Assembly (NCBI GenBank): GCA_902363335.1
Contig: CABIZV010000002.1
Span: forward strand, 1 to 64,000
Length of the DNA stretch: 64,000 nucleotides
Origin: Enterobacteriaceae bacterium
GTDB taxonomy: Bacteria > Pseudomonadota > Gammaproteobacteria > Enterobacterales > Enterobacteriaceae
Direction of reading: 5' to 3'
The translations under genes were made by a program, and so were the position numbers. Positions 30,575 through 40,946 of this stretch are shown one piece after another (the first letter of the stretch is position 1; each line of letters starts with the position of its first letter). Under the pieces are notes generated by a model, which was not told the origin of the DNA, made no database searches, and was given only the letters and a program-made list of their open reading frames with translations.

Positions 30575-31063
30575 ATGGCAGCACCAAAGGGCAACCGATT
30601 CTGGGAGGCCCGCAGTAGTCATGGGCGAAATCCTAAATTCGAATCACCTGAGGCTCTGTGGGCTGCTTGTTGTGAATACTTCGAATGGGTTGAAGCTAAC
30701 CCGTTGTATGAGGTGAAGGCTTTTGCATTTCAGGGGACGGTAACTCAGGAGTCACTTCCTAAGCTACGAGCAATGACTATTTCTGGCCTGTGTATATTCC
30801 TCGACATCACTAGACAGACGTGGGGAACCTTCCGCGTGATGGAAGGCTTTTCTGACATCACAACGCGAGCAGAAGAGATTATTTACGACCAGAAATTCTC
30901 CGGCGCAGCAGCCGACCTTCTCAACGCAAACATCATCGCCCGTGATTTGGGCCTCAAAGAGCAGTCGCAAGTTGAAGACGTGACACCTGATAAGGGAGAT
31001 CGTGATAAGCGCCGTTCTCGTATCAAGGAGCTATTCAACCGTGGAACTGGACGCGATTCTTGA
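30575..31063 (+). CDS. 3: Terminase small subunit (P22 gp3)
   Basis: Recognises pac and starts headful packaging with gp2. 162 residues from ATG 30575, as in P22. Residues 1-42 (AAPKGNRFWEARSSHGRNPK) and from about 95 to the end match P22 almost exactly, while residues about 43-95 differ. That middle part includes the region coded by pac, so pac specificity may differ from P22. The 3' end overlaps gene 2 by 23 bases. Confidence 0.95.
   Translation: MAAPKGNRFWEARSSHGRNPKFESPEALWAACCEYFEWVEANPLYEVKAFAFQGTVTQESLPKLRAMTISGLCIFLDITRQTWGTFRVMEGFSDITTRAEEIIYDQKFSGAAADLLNANIIARDLGLKEQSQVEDVTPDKGDRDKRRSRIKELFNRGTGRDS
30842..30863 (+). other. pac: Candidate pac site in gene 3
   Basis: GAAGGCTTTTCTGACATCAC (30842-30861) stands at the codons that hold pac in P22 gene 3 and shares GAAG-CTT-TCTGA with the P22 pac sequence as I remember it. 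Assigned by position and similarity. Confidence 0.45.
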
Positions 31064-32540
31064 TGAACTAACCGAAGATGAGCAGATAGAGCTACTAGAG
31101 CTTCTTGAAGAAGAGGAGCGATATCGGTCAACACATCTTCTTTACGAATTCTCACCATACGGAAAGCAGCGAGAGTTTATTGAGGCTGGCGCTGAATACC
31201 CTGAGCGTTGCTTTATGGCTGGTAACCAGTTGGGCAAGTCCTACACAGGTGGCGCAGAAGTGGCGTTCCATCTCACCGGACGTTACCCGGGCACGAAAGG
31301 TTATCCGAAAGATGGAGCATACGGTGAAGCGTGGGGAGGAAAGAGGTTCCATGAGCCCGTTGTTTTTTGGGTTGGCGGTGAGACCAACGAAACAGTAACG
31401 AAGACAACACAGCGTATCCTGTGCGGTCGTATTGAAGAGAATGATGAACCTGGCTACGGGTCAATCCCAAAAGAGGACATCATCAGTTGGAAGAAGTCCC
31501 CGTTCTTCCCGAATCTTGTCGATCACCTACTGGTTAAGCACCACACACCAGAAGGAGTAGAAGACGGCATATCCATATGCTACTTCAAACCATATTCACA
31601 GGGCCGTGCTCGTTGGCAGGGTGACACAATCCACGGGGTCTGGTTCGATGAAGAGCCGCCATACAGCATCTACGGCGAAGGCCTGACTCGTACCAACAAA
31701 TACGGTCAGTTCTCAATGCTGACGTTTACCCCACTGATGGGTATGTCAGATGTCGTCACCAAATTCCTGAAGAACCCGAGCAAGGCGCAGAAGGTTGTCA
31801 CTATGACAATCTACGACGCTGACCACTACAGCGAAGAGCAGAAAGAGCAGATCGTCGCTTCATACCCAGAGCATGAGCGTGAAGCTCGCGCCCGGGGTAT
31901 TCCAACAATGGGTAGTGGGCGCATCTTCCAGATACCGGAAGAAACCATCAAGTGCCAGCCGTTTGAGTGCCCAGACCACTTCTATGTTATCGATGCGATG
32001 GACTTTGGATGGGATCACCCTCAGGCGCAGATTCAACTGTGGTGGGATAAAGATGCAGACACAATCTATGTCTCACGAGTATGGAAGAAAAAAGAACATA
32101 CAGCAGTGCAGGCGTGGGGTGCCGTGAAGGCATGGGCGCAGAAAATACCTACTGCGTGGCCTCACGATGGCAACCAGCACGAGAAGGGTGGTGGCGAGCA
32201 GCTGAAAGGCCAATACGCTGACGCAGGATTCATGATGCTGCCTGAACATGCAACGTGGCCTGATGGTGGTAATGCTGTTGAGCCTGGGATTACAGAGTTA
32301 CGCGACATGATGCTTGATGGGCGCTTCAAGGTGTTCAACACCTGCGAGCCGTTCTTCGAAGAGTTCCGCCTGTATCACCGAGATGAAAACGGGAAGATCG
32401 TCAAACTCAATGATGACGTGCTTTCAGCTGTGCGTTACGGCTATATGATGCGCCGCTTCGCTAAGTTGATGCGCGACATCAAAACCCCCAAAGAGAAGAA
32501 AGCACCGGCCCCAATTAAACCTGTCGCACGGAGAAGATAA
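31041..32540 (+). CDS. 2: Terminase large subunit (P22 gp2)
   Basis: ATP-driven packaging motor and headful nuclease, 499 residues from GTG 31041 as in P22. Walker A AGNQLGKS (60-67), Walker B GVWFDEEPP (Asp203, Glu204), nuclease domain with VIDAMDFGWDHPQ near residue 320 and a later conserved acidic NDDVLSAVRYG. AAGGAG lies 9 bases before the start. Near-identical to P22 through most of its length. Confidence 0.96.
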   Translation: MELDAILDELTEDEQIELLELLEEEERYRSTHLLYEFSPYGKQREFIEAGAEYPERCFMAGNQLGKSYTGGAEVAFHLTGRYPGTKGYPKDGAYGEAWGGKRFHEPVVFWVGGETNETVTKTTQRILCGRIEENDEPGYGSIPKEDIISWKKSPFFPNLVDHLLVKHHTPEGVEDGISICYFKPYSQGRARWQGDTIHGVWFDEEPPYSIYGEGLTRTNKYGQFSMLTFTPLMGMSDVVTKFLKNPSKAQKVVTMTIYDADHYSEEQKEQIVASYPEHEREARARGIPTMGSGRIFQIPEETIKCQPFECPDHFYVIDAMDFGWDHPQAQIQLWWDKDADTIYVSRVWKKKEHTAVQAWGAVKAWAQKIPTAWPHDGNQHEKGGGEQLKGQYADAGFMMLPEHATWPDGGNAVEPGITELRDMMLDGRFKVFNTCEPFFEEFRLYHRDENGKIVKLNDDVLSAVRYGYMMRRFAKLMRDIKTPKEKKAPAPIKPVARRR

Positions 32541-34711
32541 TGGCCGACAATGAACGACTCAATTCCATCCTGTGTAAGTTTGACGCAGACTGGATGGCGA
32601 GCGACGAAGCCAGAACCGAAGCGACAAACGACCTGTACTTTAGCCGGGTGTCGCAGTGGGATGACTGGTTATCAGATTACACAACACTGCAATACCGTGG
32701 TCAGTTCGATGTGGTTCGTCCTGTCGTGCGCAAGCTCGTTGCCGAGATGCGCCGTAACCCTATCGACGTACTATTCAGGCCAAAGGATGGCGCAGACCCT
32801 AACAGTGCTGATGTGCTGATGGGGATGTATCGCACCGATATGCGTCACAACACCGCGAAGATATCAGTGAACATTGCTGTTCGCGAACAGATTGAAGCGG
32901 GAGTTGGTGCGTGGCGCTTAATCACTGAATACGAAGACCAAGACCCAACCAGTAACAATCAGGTTATCCGCCGCATCCCCATACACGAGGCTTGCACCCA
33001 TGTAGTCTGGGACAGCAACAGCAAGCAGATGGACAAGAGCGATGCAATGCATTGCACAGTCATCAACGCTATGAGTCGTGACGGATGGAAAGCTTTTGCT
33101 GAGAAGAATGGATTCGATGAACGCGAAATACCTTCATTCCAGAACCCGGACATGAACTGGTTGTTCCCTTGGCTGACTAGCGATGTCGTTTATGTAGGTG
33201 AATATTACGAAGTAGAAGAGAAGAAAGAGACCGTATTCATCTATCAGGATCCGCTAACAGGCGAGCCGGTAAGCTACTTCCAGCGCGACATCAAAGATGT
33301 CATCGATGAGCTTGCTGACAAAGGTATGATCAAGGTAGCCGAGAAGAAGGTTAAACGCCGTCGCGTCTACAAATCAATTATCACTTGCACAAGCATCCTG
33401 AAAAACCGCGAGCCTATCGCCGGTGAGCACATCCCGATCGTTCCTGTGTTTGGTGAGTGGTCATTTGCTGGAGACAAAGAGGTCTACGAAGGGGTCGTTC
33501 GACTGACGAAAGACGGTCAGCGCCTGCGCAACATGATTATGTCCTTTAATGCCGATATCGTTGCTCGCACCCCGAAGAAAAAGCCTATCTTCTGGCCCGA
33601 GCAGATTGAAGGCTATGAGTACATGTACGGCGGCAATGACGACTATCCATACTATCTGCTCAACCGAACCGATGAGAACAATGGAGACCTTCCTGTACAG
33701 CCTATTTCGTACATGGAAAACCCTGAGGTTCCTCAGGCCAACGCATACATGCTTGAAGCGGCGACTAACTCAGTTAGCCAGGTCGCAACAATGGGCGTTG
33801 ATGCAGAAGCGGCAAATGGTCAGGTGGCCTTCGATACCGTCAACCAACTGAATATGCGAGCAGACCTTGAGACCTACGTGTTTCAGGACAACCTCGCTAC
33901 GGCTATGCGTCGTGATGGTGAGATTTACCAGTCAATGGTGAATGACATCTATGACGTGCCACGCAATGTAACTGTAACACTTGAGGACGGCACCGAAAAA
34001 GATGTGCAGGTGATGGCTCAGATTGTTGATCTGCAATCTGGTGATGTGGTGACACTCAATGACATTCGCGGTCGCTATGAGTGCTACACCGACACCGGCC
34101 CATCATTCCAGAGTATGAAGGAGCAGAACCGCGCAGAGATACAGGAATTGCTCGCCAAGGTTCCTCCAGGTACACCTGAGTGGCAGATGTTGTTGCTTCA
34201 ATACTTCACATTACTCGACGGAAAAGGCGTTGAGATGATGCGCGAGTACGCCAATAAGCAGCTCGTCATGATGGGTCTGAAGAAACCCGAGACACCAGAA
34301 GAAATTAAGATGGTGGAACAAGCGCAGCAGCAACCAGAACAACCATCAGCAGAGCAGATGCAAGCTCAGGGTGTATTGCTCACTGGTCAGGCAGACCTGC
34401 TTAATGCTCAGGTTAAACAGCAACAGCTTCAGGTTGATGCTGCCAAAGTTGAAAGTGCCAATCAGCTCAATCAGGCGAAGATTGCAGAAATCTTCAACAG
34501 TATGGATCTGGATAAGCAAGCAGCATTCAGAGACTTCCTCGACCTTATGCAGAAGGCGCAGAACGAGAGCGCCGCAGATGCACGAGCTAACGCAGAATTA
34601 CTTCTTAAGGGTGATAGCCAGCGGCATACACAACGCATGGACATCACCAATCTCCTGCAATCGCAGAGACAAAACAATCCCCCCGGCGGCGTAGCCGAGA
34701 ATCCTCAATAA
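32540..34711 (+). CDS. 1: Portal protein (P22 gp1)
   Basis: Dodecameric ring at the capsid vertex through which DNA passes. 723 residues against 725 in P22. The TAATG overlap with gene 2 couples translation. A long Gln/Ala-rich helical C-terminus (from about residue 605, AQQQPEQPSAEQMQAQGVLL onward) forms the P22-type barrel that projects inside the head. Confidence 0.95.
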   Translation: MADNERLNSILCKFDADWMASDEARTEATNDLYFSRVSQWDDWLSDYTTLQYRGQFDVVRPVVRKLVAEMRRNPIDVLFRPKDGADPNSADVLMGMYRTDMRHNTAKISVNIAVREQIEAGVGAWRLITEYEDQDPTSNNQVIRRIPIHEACTHVVWDSNSKQMDKSDAMHCTVINAMSRDGWKAFAEKNGFDEREIPSFQNPDMNWLFPWLTSDVVYVGEYYEVEEKKETVFIYQDPLTGEPVSYFQRDIKDVIDELADKGMIKVAEKKVKRRRVYKSIITCTSILKNREPIAGEHIPIVPVFGEWSFAGDKEVYEGVVRLTKDGQRLRNMIMSFNADIVARTPKKKPIFWPEQIEGYEYMYGGNDDYPYYLLNRTDENNGDLPVQPISYMENPEVPQANAYMLEAATNSVSQVATMGVDAEAANGQVAFDTVNQLNMRADLETYVFQDNLATAMRRDGEIYQSMVNDIYDVPRNVTVTLEDGTEKDVQVMAQIVDLQSGDVVTLNDIRGRYECYTDTGPSFQSMKEQNRAEIQELLAKVPPGTPEWQMLLLQYFTLLDGKGVEMMREYANKQLVMMGLKKPETPEEIKMVEQAQQQPEQPSAEQMQAQGVLLTGQADLLNAQVKQQQLQVDAAKVESANQLNQAKIAEIFNSMDLDKQAAFRDFLDLMQKAQNESAADARANAELLLKGDSQRHTQRMDITNLLQSQRQNNPPGGVAENPQ

Positions 34712-34724
34712 GAGAGAGTTAATC

Positions 34725-35633
34725 ATGGAACAAACCACCGAAATTCAGGCAACTGAAGAACAACTCCTGCCCGTCGATAACGCGGCGGCATCCACTGTCG
34801 ATCCTTCGCTAAATGCCAATAGCGAAACTGGACAGGAAGAAGGCTTTGAGATTGTCCTGAAAGACGATGAGAACAAACCAAAACAAGACCCGGCAACTAA
34901 CGCGCAATTTGCACAGCGCCGCCTTGAGCGCAAGCGCCAGCGAGAGCTTGAGCAACAGGCAGAGGCTGTGAAGCGTGGCGAATTACCGGAGGCACTACGG
35001 GTAACTCCTGACCTACCGGCCCAGCCAAACGCTAATGACTTCTTCTCTGATGAGGCATTGGCAAAGTACGACTATGACAGCAGTCGCGCGGCAGCAGCGT
35101 TCCAGCAAGCTAATACAGACTGGCAGATGAAAGCTCTGGACGCTCGCAGCAATGCTGTGGCTGAGCAAGGGCGGAAAACTCAGGAGTACACCCAGCAATC
35201 AGCACAATACGTCGATGCAGCCCGTAAACACTATGACGCGGCGGAAAAACTCAATATCCCTGATTACCAGGAGAAGGAAGATGCATTCATGCAGGTTGTC
35301 CCGGCACCGGTGGCAACTGACATCATGCGACTATTCCCTGAGAAATCCGCTGCGCTCATGTATCACCTGGGAGCAAACCCAGAGAAAGCTCGCCAGCTAC
35401 TGGCGATGGATGGGCAGCAAGCGCTTATTGAACTTACTCGACTCTCTGAACGTTTAACTCTCAAACCTCGCGGAACTCAGGTATCGAAAGCCCCACCTGC
35501 TGATGAGCCCATTACTGGTGAAGTTGCAGCTGCCAACGTGGCGGCACTCAAGAAGAAGATGGATGAAGCATCCAGTAAGGGTGATGTAGAGACCTACCGC
35601 AAGATTAAGAAACAATTACAAGGAATCCGATAA
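34725..35633 (+). CDS. 8: Scaffolding protein (P22 gp8)
   Basis: 302 residues (P22: 303). Acidic, disordered N-terminal part; helical centre; basic C-terminal helix-turn-helix (MDEASSKGDVETYRKIKKQL) that binds coat protein. Directs procapsid assembly and leaves the shell intact. Lies between portal and coat genes, as in P22. Confidence 0.94.
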   Translation: MEQTTEIQATEEQLLPVDNAAASTVDPSLNANSETGQEEGFEIVLKDDENKPKQDPATNAQFAQRRLERKRQRELEQQAEAVKRGELPEALRVTPDLPAQPNANDFFSDEALAKYDYDSSRAAAAFQQANTDWQMKALDARSNAVAEQGRKTQEYTQQSAQYVDAARKHYDAAEKLNIPDYQEKEDAFMQVVPAPVATDIMRLFPEKSAALMYHLGANPEKARQLLAMDGQQALIELTRLSERLTLKPRGTQVSKAPPADEPITGEVAAANVAALKKKMDEASSKGDVETYRKIKKQLQGIR

Positions 35634-36922
35634 TGGCTCTTAACGAAGGTCAAATGGTGACGCTGGCTATCGATGAAGTAATCGAAACCATCACCAGTCT
35701 CACCCCTATGGCTCAAAAGGCCGGGAAGTACACGCCACCCGCTGGTGATATGCAGCGCTCCAGCAACACGATCTGGATGCCTGTAGAGCAGGAATCCCCA
35801 ACTCAGGAAGGTTGGGATCTAACGGGCAAATCTACTGACATCCTGGAACTTAACGTTCCTGTCAGTCTGGGTGAGCCAGATAACGACTTCTTCCAGTTGC
35901 GCGCCGATGACCTGCGTGATGAGACGGCCTATCGTCGCCGCATCAACGCAGCCGCCAAGAAACTGGCAAGCAACTGCGAAGTTAAAGTTGCCAACCTGGC
36001 TGCTGAGATTGGTTCTCTGGTAGTGACCAGTGATGACCCGATCGGCACAGCTGCCGGTTCCGGCTGGGACTTCGTGGCTGATGCAGAAGAAATTATGTTC
36101 TCACGTGAGCTTAACCGTGATTCCGGCCTGTCTTACTTCTTCAACCCGAAGGACTACAAGGCAGCAGGCCATGATCTGATTAACCGTGACATGTTCGGAC
36201 GCATCCCTGAAGACGCGTACAAAAACGGCACCATTCAGCGTCAGGTTGCTGGTTTTGATGACGTTCTGCGCTCTCCTAAGTTGCCAACTCTGACAGCCTC
36301 CACCGCTACAGGCCTGACAGTTAGCGGCGCACAGAAATTCCAGCCAGTGGCATGGGATTTGGATGCTGACGGCAACAAGCGCAACGTGGATAACCGACTG
36401 GCAACAGTAACTCTGTCTGCCACTACCGACCTGAAACGTGGTGACAAGATTAGCTTTACTGGCGTTAAGTTCCTGTCTCAGATGGCTAAGAACGTTCTGA
36501 CCAATGACGCGACTTTCTCTGTGGTTCGGGTGATTGATGGGACTCATGTTGAAATCACGCCTAAACCTATTGCACTGGATGACACGGCGCTTTCTCCTGA
36601 GCAGCGCGCTTATGCCAACGTGAACACCTCGCTGGCAAATAGCATGGCGGTGAACGTGCTCAACACAACTACTGCACGCACTAACGTGTTCTGGGCAGAT
36701 GACTCAATCCGTATCGTGAGCCAGCCAATTCCTGCTAATCACGAACTGTTTGCTGGCATGAAAACGAAGTCATTTACCATCCCAGAAGTTGGCCTGAATG
36801 GTATTTTCGCCACCCAAGGGGACATCAGCACTCTGTCTGGCCTGTGCCGTATCGCGGTCTGGTACGGCGTCAACGCAACTCGTCCAGAGTCAATCGGCGT
36901 CGGACTGGCTGATCAGGCGTAA
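35633..36922 (+). CDS. 5: Major coat protein (P22 gp5)
   Basis: 429 residues (P22: 430), HK97 fold with the inserted I-domain (about 225-345, including AWDLDADGNKRNVDNRLATV). Starts MALNEGQMVTLAIDEVIETI. TAATG overlap with the scaffold gene; a strong terminator follows. Confidence 0.97.
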   Translation: MALNEGQMVTLAIDEVIETITSLTPMAQKAGKYTPPAGDMQRSSNTIWMPVEQESPTQEGWDLTGKSTDILELNVPVSLGEPDNDFFQLRADDLRDETAYRRRINAAAKKLASNCEVKVANLAAEIGSLVVTSDDPIGTAAGSGWDFVADAEEIMFSRELNRDSGLSYFFNPKDYKAAGHDLINRDMFGRIPEDAYKNGTIQRQVAGFDDVLRSPKLPTLTASTATGLTVSGAQKFQPVAWDLDADGNKRNVDNRLATVTLSATTDLKRGDKISFTGVKFLSQMAKNVLTNDATFSVVRVIDGTHVEITPKPIALDDTALSPEQRAYANVNTSLANSMAVNVLNTTTARTNVFWADDSIRIVSQPIPANHELFAGMKTKSFTIPEVGLNGIFATQGDISTLSGLCRIAVWYGVNATRPESIGVGLADQA

Positions 36923-36934
36923 CCACTAACCTTC

Positions 36935-36960
36935 AAGGGGCTTCGGCCCCTTTCTTTTTT
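36935..36960 (+). terminator. Terminator after the coat gene
   Basis: Stem AAGGGGC / GCCCCTT around a TTCG tetraloop, followed by TCTTTTTT. Partial termination here would raise coat mRNA over tail mRNA. Confidence 0.85.
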
Positions 36961-36972
36961 GTGGAGTTGAGC

Positions 36973-37206
<234 letters not shown>

Positions 37207-37209
37207 CAG

Positions 37210-37713
37210 ATGAACCTCACAACGAAAGGCGATCTCGTTCTCGCGGCGTTACGTAAATTGGGAGTCGCCTCTAATGCCACGCTAACCGATGTAGAGCCTC
37301 AGTCCATGGAAGACGGGGTTAATGACCTCGAAATGATGATGGCTGAGTGGCTTGAGGGAAGCGAAGACACATCTGGTATTGATGCTGGATACATCTTCTC
37401 TGATGATGATGTTGCTCCTGACATAGGCGATGCCCACGGGCTCACGACAGGGAAGCTTAGTGCTGTTTTTCACAACCTTGCTATCAGGATTGCGCCTGAT
37501 TATGCAGTAGAGCCATCAGCAAAAATCATCACCACTGCGAAATATGGAAAAGAGAGACTCATTAAGTTGTCTGCTGTGTCACGCGCTAGCAGCGCTAAAT
37601 GTAAGTCCGGATACCCAAATCGTATGCCGATTGGCAGCGGAAACCGACTGGCTACATACAACGGCTGGAACTATTTCCGCCGCAAAGGCCCATGTGATAA
37701 CGGGAGCGACTAA
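37210..37713 (+). CDS. 4: Head-completion/tail accessory protein (P22 gp4)
   Basis: 167 residues (P22: 166). NLTTKGDLVLAALRKLGVAS start and YPNRMPIGSGNRLATYNGWN near the end are as in P22. Forms the ring below the portal; peptidoglycan hydrolase activity is reported for P22 gp4. Confidence 0.94.
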   Translation: MNLTTKGDLVLAALRKLGVASNATLTDVEPQSMEDGVNDLEMMMAEWLEGSEDTSGIDAGYIFSDDDVAPDIGDAHGLTTGKLSAVFHNLAIRIAPDYAVEPSAKIITTAKYGKERLIKLSAVSRASSAKCKSGYPNRMPIGSGNRLATYNGWNYFRRKGPCDNGSD

Positions 37714-39131
37714 TGCCGATTCAGCAGCTTCCTCTCATAAAGGGGTCGAGGAAAGACCTCAGAACGGCTGACTATATAGATTATCTCCCGGTAAATATGC
37801 TGGCAACGCCGAAAGAGCTCCTCAACAGCAGCGGTTATTTGCGCTCGTTCCCTGGTCTGAAGCAGATATCTAGCGTCAATGGCACATCACGTGGTGCTGA
37901 GTACAACACTGCGCAGAATGCTGTTTACCGAGTTATGGGCGGGAGTCTGTATCAGTCCAACTCAATTGTTGGGGCGGTAGCCGGTAGCGATAGGGTTTCA
38001 CTGGCTCATGGCAGGACATCTCAGGCTGTGTGCGCGAATGGAGTTATCACCGAGTATCGTTACGATGGCGACAAAAAGACGATTGATAACTGGCCTGTTA
38101 GCAGTGGCTATACGCAATACGACTTAGGCACCGCAAGAGATGTAACGAGATTGCGTGGGCGCTATGCCTGGGCGAAATATAACTCAGACTCCTGGTTCAT
38201 TACCGATCTGGAAGATGAGTCTCACCCGGATAGATATAGCGCTGAATATCGAGCTGAGTCTCAGCCTGATGGCATTATTGGGATAGGAACATGGCGAGAC
38301 TTCGTTGTCTGCTTTGGTGCAACCACTACTGAATTCTTCTCGCTCACTGGAACAAGCACAGTAGGCGCGGCGCTGTATGTGGCTAACCCAGCCTACATGG
38401 TACCGAAAGGGATAGCAGGGACATTCTGCAAATGCGTGTTCATGGATGCCTATGCAATCGTCAGCAACCCTGCGACCGGTGCGCCGTCCGTTTATATCAT
38501 TGACTCAGGCAGGGCAACGCCAATTGCCACGGCGAGCATAGAGAAGATTATCCGTAGTTATACGGCAATTGAATTGGCAACCGCCGTTATGGAGTCGCTC
38601 AGGTTCGACTCGCACGAGCTATTACTGATTCATCTTCCGAGGCATGTGCTCGTTTATGACGGTTCGGCGTCTCAGAACGGGGCGCAGTGGTGCATTCTGA
38701 AAACAGGCCTGTATGACGACGTCTACCGCGCTATCGACTTCATGTATGAAGGCAACTCTATTACCTGCGGGGATAAGATTTCGTCTGTCAAAGGAGAGCT
38801 TCAGTTTGATATCGCTAGCCAATACGACAAGCAGCAAGAGCATCTGCTTTACACGCCGTTATTCAAGTCTGACAACGCAAGAATATTTGATTTCGAGCTT
38901 GAGTCGTCAACTGGCGTTTCCCAATATGCTGACCGGTTATTCATTTCCGCAACGGCAGACGGAATCAACTTCGGACGCGAGCAGATGATTGAGCAAAACG
39001 CGCCGTTTGTTTATGACAAGCGAGTTATCTGGAAGAGGATCGGGAGAATCAGGAAAAACGTCGGCTTCAAAGTCAGGGTTATCACCAAGTCACCTGTAAC
39101 ATTATCAGGCGCACAGATAAGGATTGAGTGA
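37713..39131 (+). CDS. 10: Tail accessory/DNA-stabilisation protein (P22 gp10)
   Basis: 472 residues, the P22 length. Hexameric beta-propeller plug under gp4 that keeps DNA in the head. Starts MPIQQLPLIKGSRKDLRTAD. TAATG overlap with gene 4 and TGATG with gene 26. Confidence 0.95.
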   Translation: MPIQQLPLIKGSRKDLRTADYIDYLPVNMLATPKELLNSSGYLRSFPGLKQISSVNGTSRGAEYNTAQNAVYRVMGGSLYQSNSIVGAVAGSDRVSLAHGRTSQAVCANGVITEYRYDGDKKTIDNWPVSSGYTQYDLGTARDVTRLRGRYAWAKYNSDSWFITDLEDESHPDRYSAEYRAESQPDGIIGIGTWRDFVVCFGATTTEFFSLTGTSTVGAALYVANPAYMVPKGIAGTFCKCVFMDAYAIVSNPATGAPSVYIIDSGRATPIATASIEKIIRSYTAIELATAVMESLRFDSHELLLIHLPRHVLVYDGSASQNGAQWCILKTGLYDDVYRAIDFMYEGNSITCGDKISSVKGELQFDIASQYDKQQEHLLYTPLFKSDNARIFDFELESSTGVSQYADRLFISATADGINFGREQMIEQNAPFVYDKRVIWKRIGRIRKNVGFKVRVITKSPVTLSGAQIRIE

Positions 39132-39829
39132 TGGCTGATGACTCTCTTAAAGACCCAATAATGGTATCGGCTATCGGTATCAGTGCATCATCACTTCCGC
39201 CAGGTGTAAGTCGTGCGTATGAAACATTCATCCTTTCGCAAGCATCGGACTTTACCAATGTAGCAGGGAAGGCTAACGAGGCAGGAAAGGGGGCATATGA
39301 TGCTCAGGTGGTGAATGACAGGCAGGATGCTTCAATTAATTCCCATGAGTCACGAATTACAGCTAACACGAATGCAATAAACCTGCTTCAGGTCAGACTG
39401 ACGACGGCAGAAGGTAAGATCGTAGTCCTCCGGAGTGATGTCGATTATCTCCTAGACGAGGTGATAGATATTCAGGCCGACATCGTCACGATTCAAGGTA
39501 CCGTGTCCGGCCTACAAACCTCTGTTACCGCAATCCAGGGTGATTATGTATCGAAGTCTGAAACGGCCTCTCAGTCGCTGGCATCGCCGATTAACGTGGC
39601 AACATCATATTCAGTCGGTGGAACCAAGGTTATCGGTGCTCGACAGACGGGATGGACAGCCGCCACAGGGACAGCTCTTCTTGGCGCGTTTAATGCAAAC
39701 CAGACATACACGGTTAGCGCCACATATACCCAATCAGAAGTGTCAGCTATGGCAACAGGGTTGCAGCAAGCTCGACAACGTATTCTGGCGCTAGAAAACG
39801 CACTCCGAACGCACGGACTTATAAACTAA
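39131..39829 (+). CDS. 26: Tail needle (P22 gp26)
   Basis: 232 residues (P22: 233). Trimeric coiled-coil fibre that closes the portal channel and pierces the outer membrane. N-terminal plug SLKDPIMVSAIGIS, a long heptad region (INLLQVRLTTAEGKIVVLRS), C-terminal TQSEVSAMATGLQQARQRIL. ATG 39131 is used; a GTG directly before is possible. Confidence 0.93.
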   Translation: MADDSLKDPIMVSAIGISASSLPPGVSRAYETFILSQASDFTNVAGKANEAGKGAYDAQVVNDRQDASINSHESRITANTNAINLLQVRLTTAEGKIVVLRSDVDYLLDEVIDIQADIVTIQGTVSGLQTSVTAIQGDYVSKSETASQSLASPINVATSYSVGGTKVIGARQTGWTAATGTALLGAFNANQTYTVSATYTQSEVSAMATGLQQARQRILALENALRTHGLIN

Positions 39830-40306
39830 ATGCATATAAAGCTCATCGATAACCCGATGAAGCTTGCAGAATTCCTCAACAATCCAGAAAACACCGGCAA
39901 TATCGTAGATAGCGGAGACAAATACCTCATCAAACATGATGCGGTTTACCTCGGTATCTATGAAGGCGTTCTGCTGGCTGGCGTTCACGAAGTGCGTAAT
40001 TTCTGGCACAGCATCGTGGAATGTCATGCGATTTATAACCCCGGATTCCGCGGTGAATACGCCCTCAATGGTCACCGCTTATTCTGCAAATGGCTTCTCG
40101 AAAACTCCCCATTCCTCAACAGCATCACCATGGTTCCAGATACGACAAAGTACGGTCGCGCAATTATCCGCCTGCTCGGGGCAACTCGGGTTGGGCATAT
40201 CGATGATGCGTTTATCGGAAATGGTTCACCGGTCGGAATCACTCTTTATCAATTGCCGCGCTCTAAATACGAGGAGCTATTAAATGTTAATTCATCAGAT
40301 TGCTAA
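39830..40306 (+). CDS. 14: Head assembly protein (P22 gp14)
   Basis: 158 residues (P22 about 155). Acetyltransferase-like fold suggested by GRAIIRLLGATRVGHIDDAF; the P22 gene is needed for a normal head or ejection. Starts directly after the gene 26 stop codon and overlaps gene 7 by 23 bases. Confidence 0.88.
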   Translation: MHIKLIDNPMKLAEFLNNPENTGNIVDSGDKYLIKHDAVYLGIYEGVLLAGVHEVRNFWHSIVECHAIYNPGFRGEYALNGHRLFCKWLLENSPFLNSITMVPDTTKYGRAIIRLLGATRVGHIDDAFIGNGSPVGITLYQLPRSKYEELLNVNSSDC

Positions 40307-40937
40307 TAAGCATCTTAATGCTGCCTTGTACTGCAAGGGTGGTGACGGTGGGGCGTCAAAAGCCCAGGCGCAGGCCACACAGAGCGGTATCGACCTTCAG
40401 CGTGAGATGTGGCAAACGAACATGCAGAACCTTGCACCGTTCACACCATTGGCCCAGCAGTATGTACAGCAACTTCAAGGGCTATCAACTCCAGAAGGTC
40501 AGAATAGTGCGCTTAATGGCTACTACAACTCAGATCAATACAAAGGGCTTGCTGACCAGGCTCGCTATCAAAGTTTAGCATCTGCTGAAGCGACGGGGGG
40601 GCTTGGTTCCACAGCAACCAGTAATCAGCTTGCCTCTATCGCACCAACACTGGGGCAGAACTGGCTATCTGGTCAAATGAATAATTACCAGAACCTGGCA
40701 AACATCGGCCTCGGAGCTTTGACTGGTCAGGCTAACGCCGGGCAGAACTATGCGAACAATGCCAGTCAGCTTTATCAGCAGCAGGCTAACGCGGCAGCAG
40801 CAAATGCGAATAGGCCATCTGGATTGCAATCAGCATTAGGTGGAGCAGCGTCTGGTGCCGCAATTGGCACTTCAATCATGCCTGGGTGGGGTACCGCTAT
40901 TGGCGCTGGCGTTGGTGCCCTGGGTTCACTTTTCTAA
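40284..40937 (+). CDS. 7: Ejection protein (P22 gp7)
   Basis: 217 residues (P22: 229, made as a precursor with a 20-residue leader cut off). Gln/Ala/Asn-rich body and a Gly/Ala-rich end (GGAASGAAIGTSIMPGWGTA). Ejected with DNA to form the channel across the envelope. Confidence 0.9.
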   Translation: MLIHQIANKHLNAALYCKGGDGGASKAQAQATQSGIDLQREMWQTNMQNLAPFTPLAQQYVQQLQGLSTPEGQNSALNGYYNSDQYKGLADQARYQSLASAEATGGLGSTATSNQLASIAPTLGQNWLSGQMNNYQNLANIGLGALTGQANAGQNYANNASQLYQQQANAAAANANRPSGLQSALGGAASGAAIGTSIMPGWGTAIGAGVGALGSLF

Positions 40938-40946
40938 GAGGCTCTT

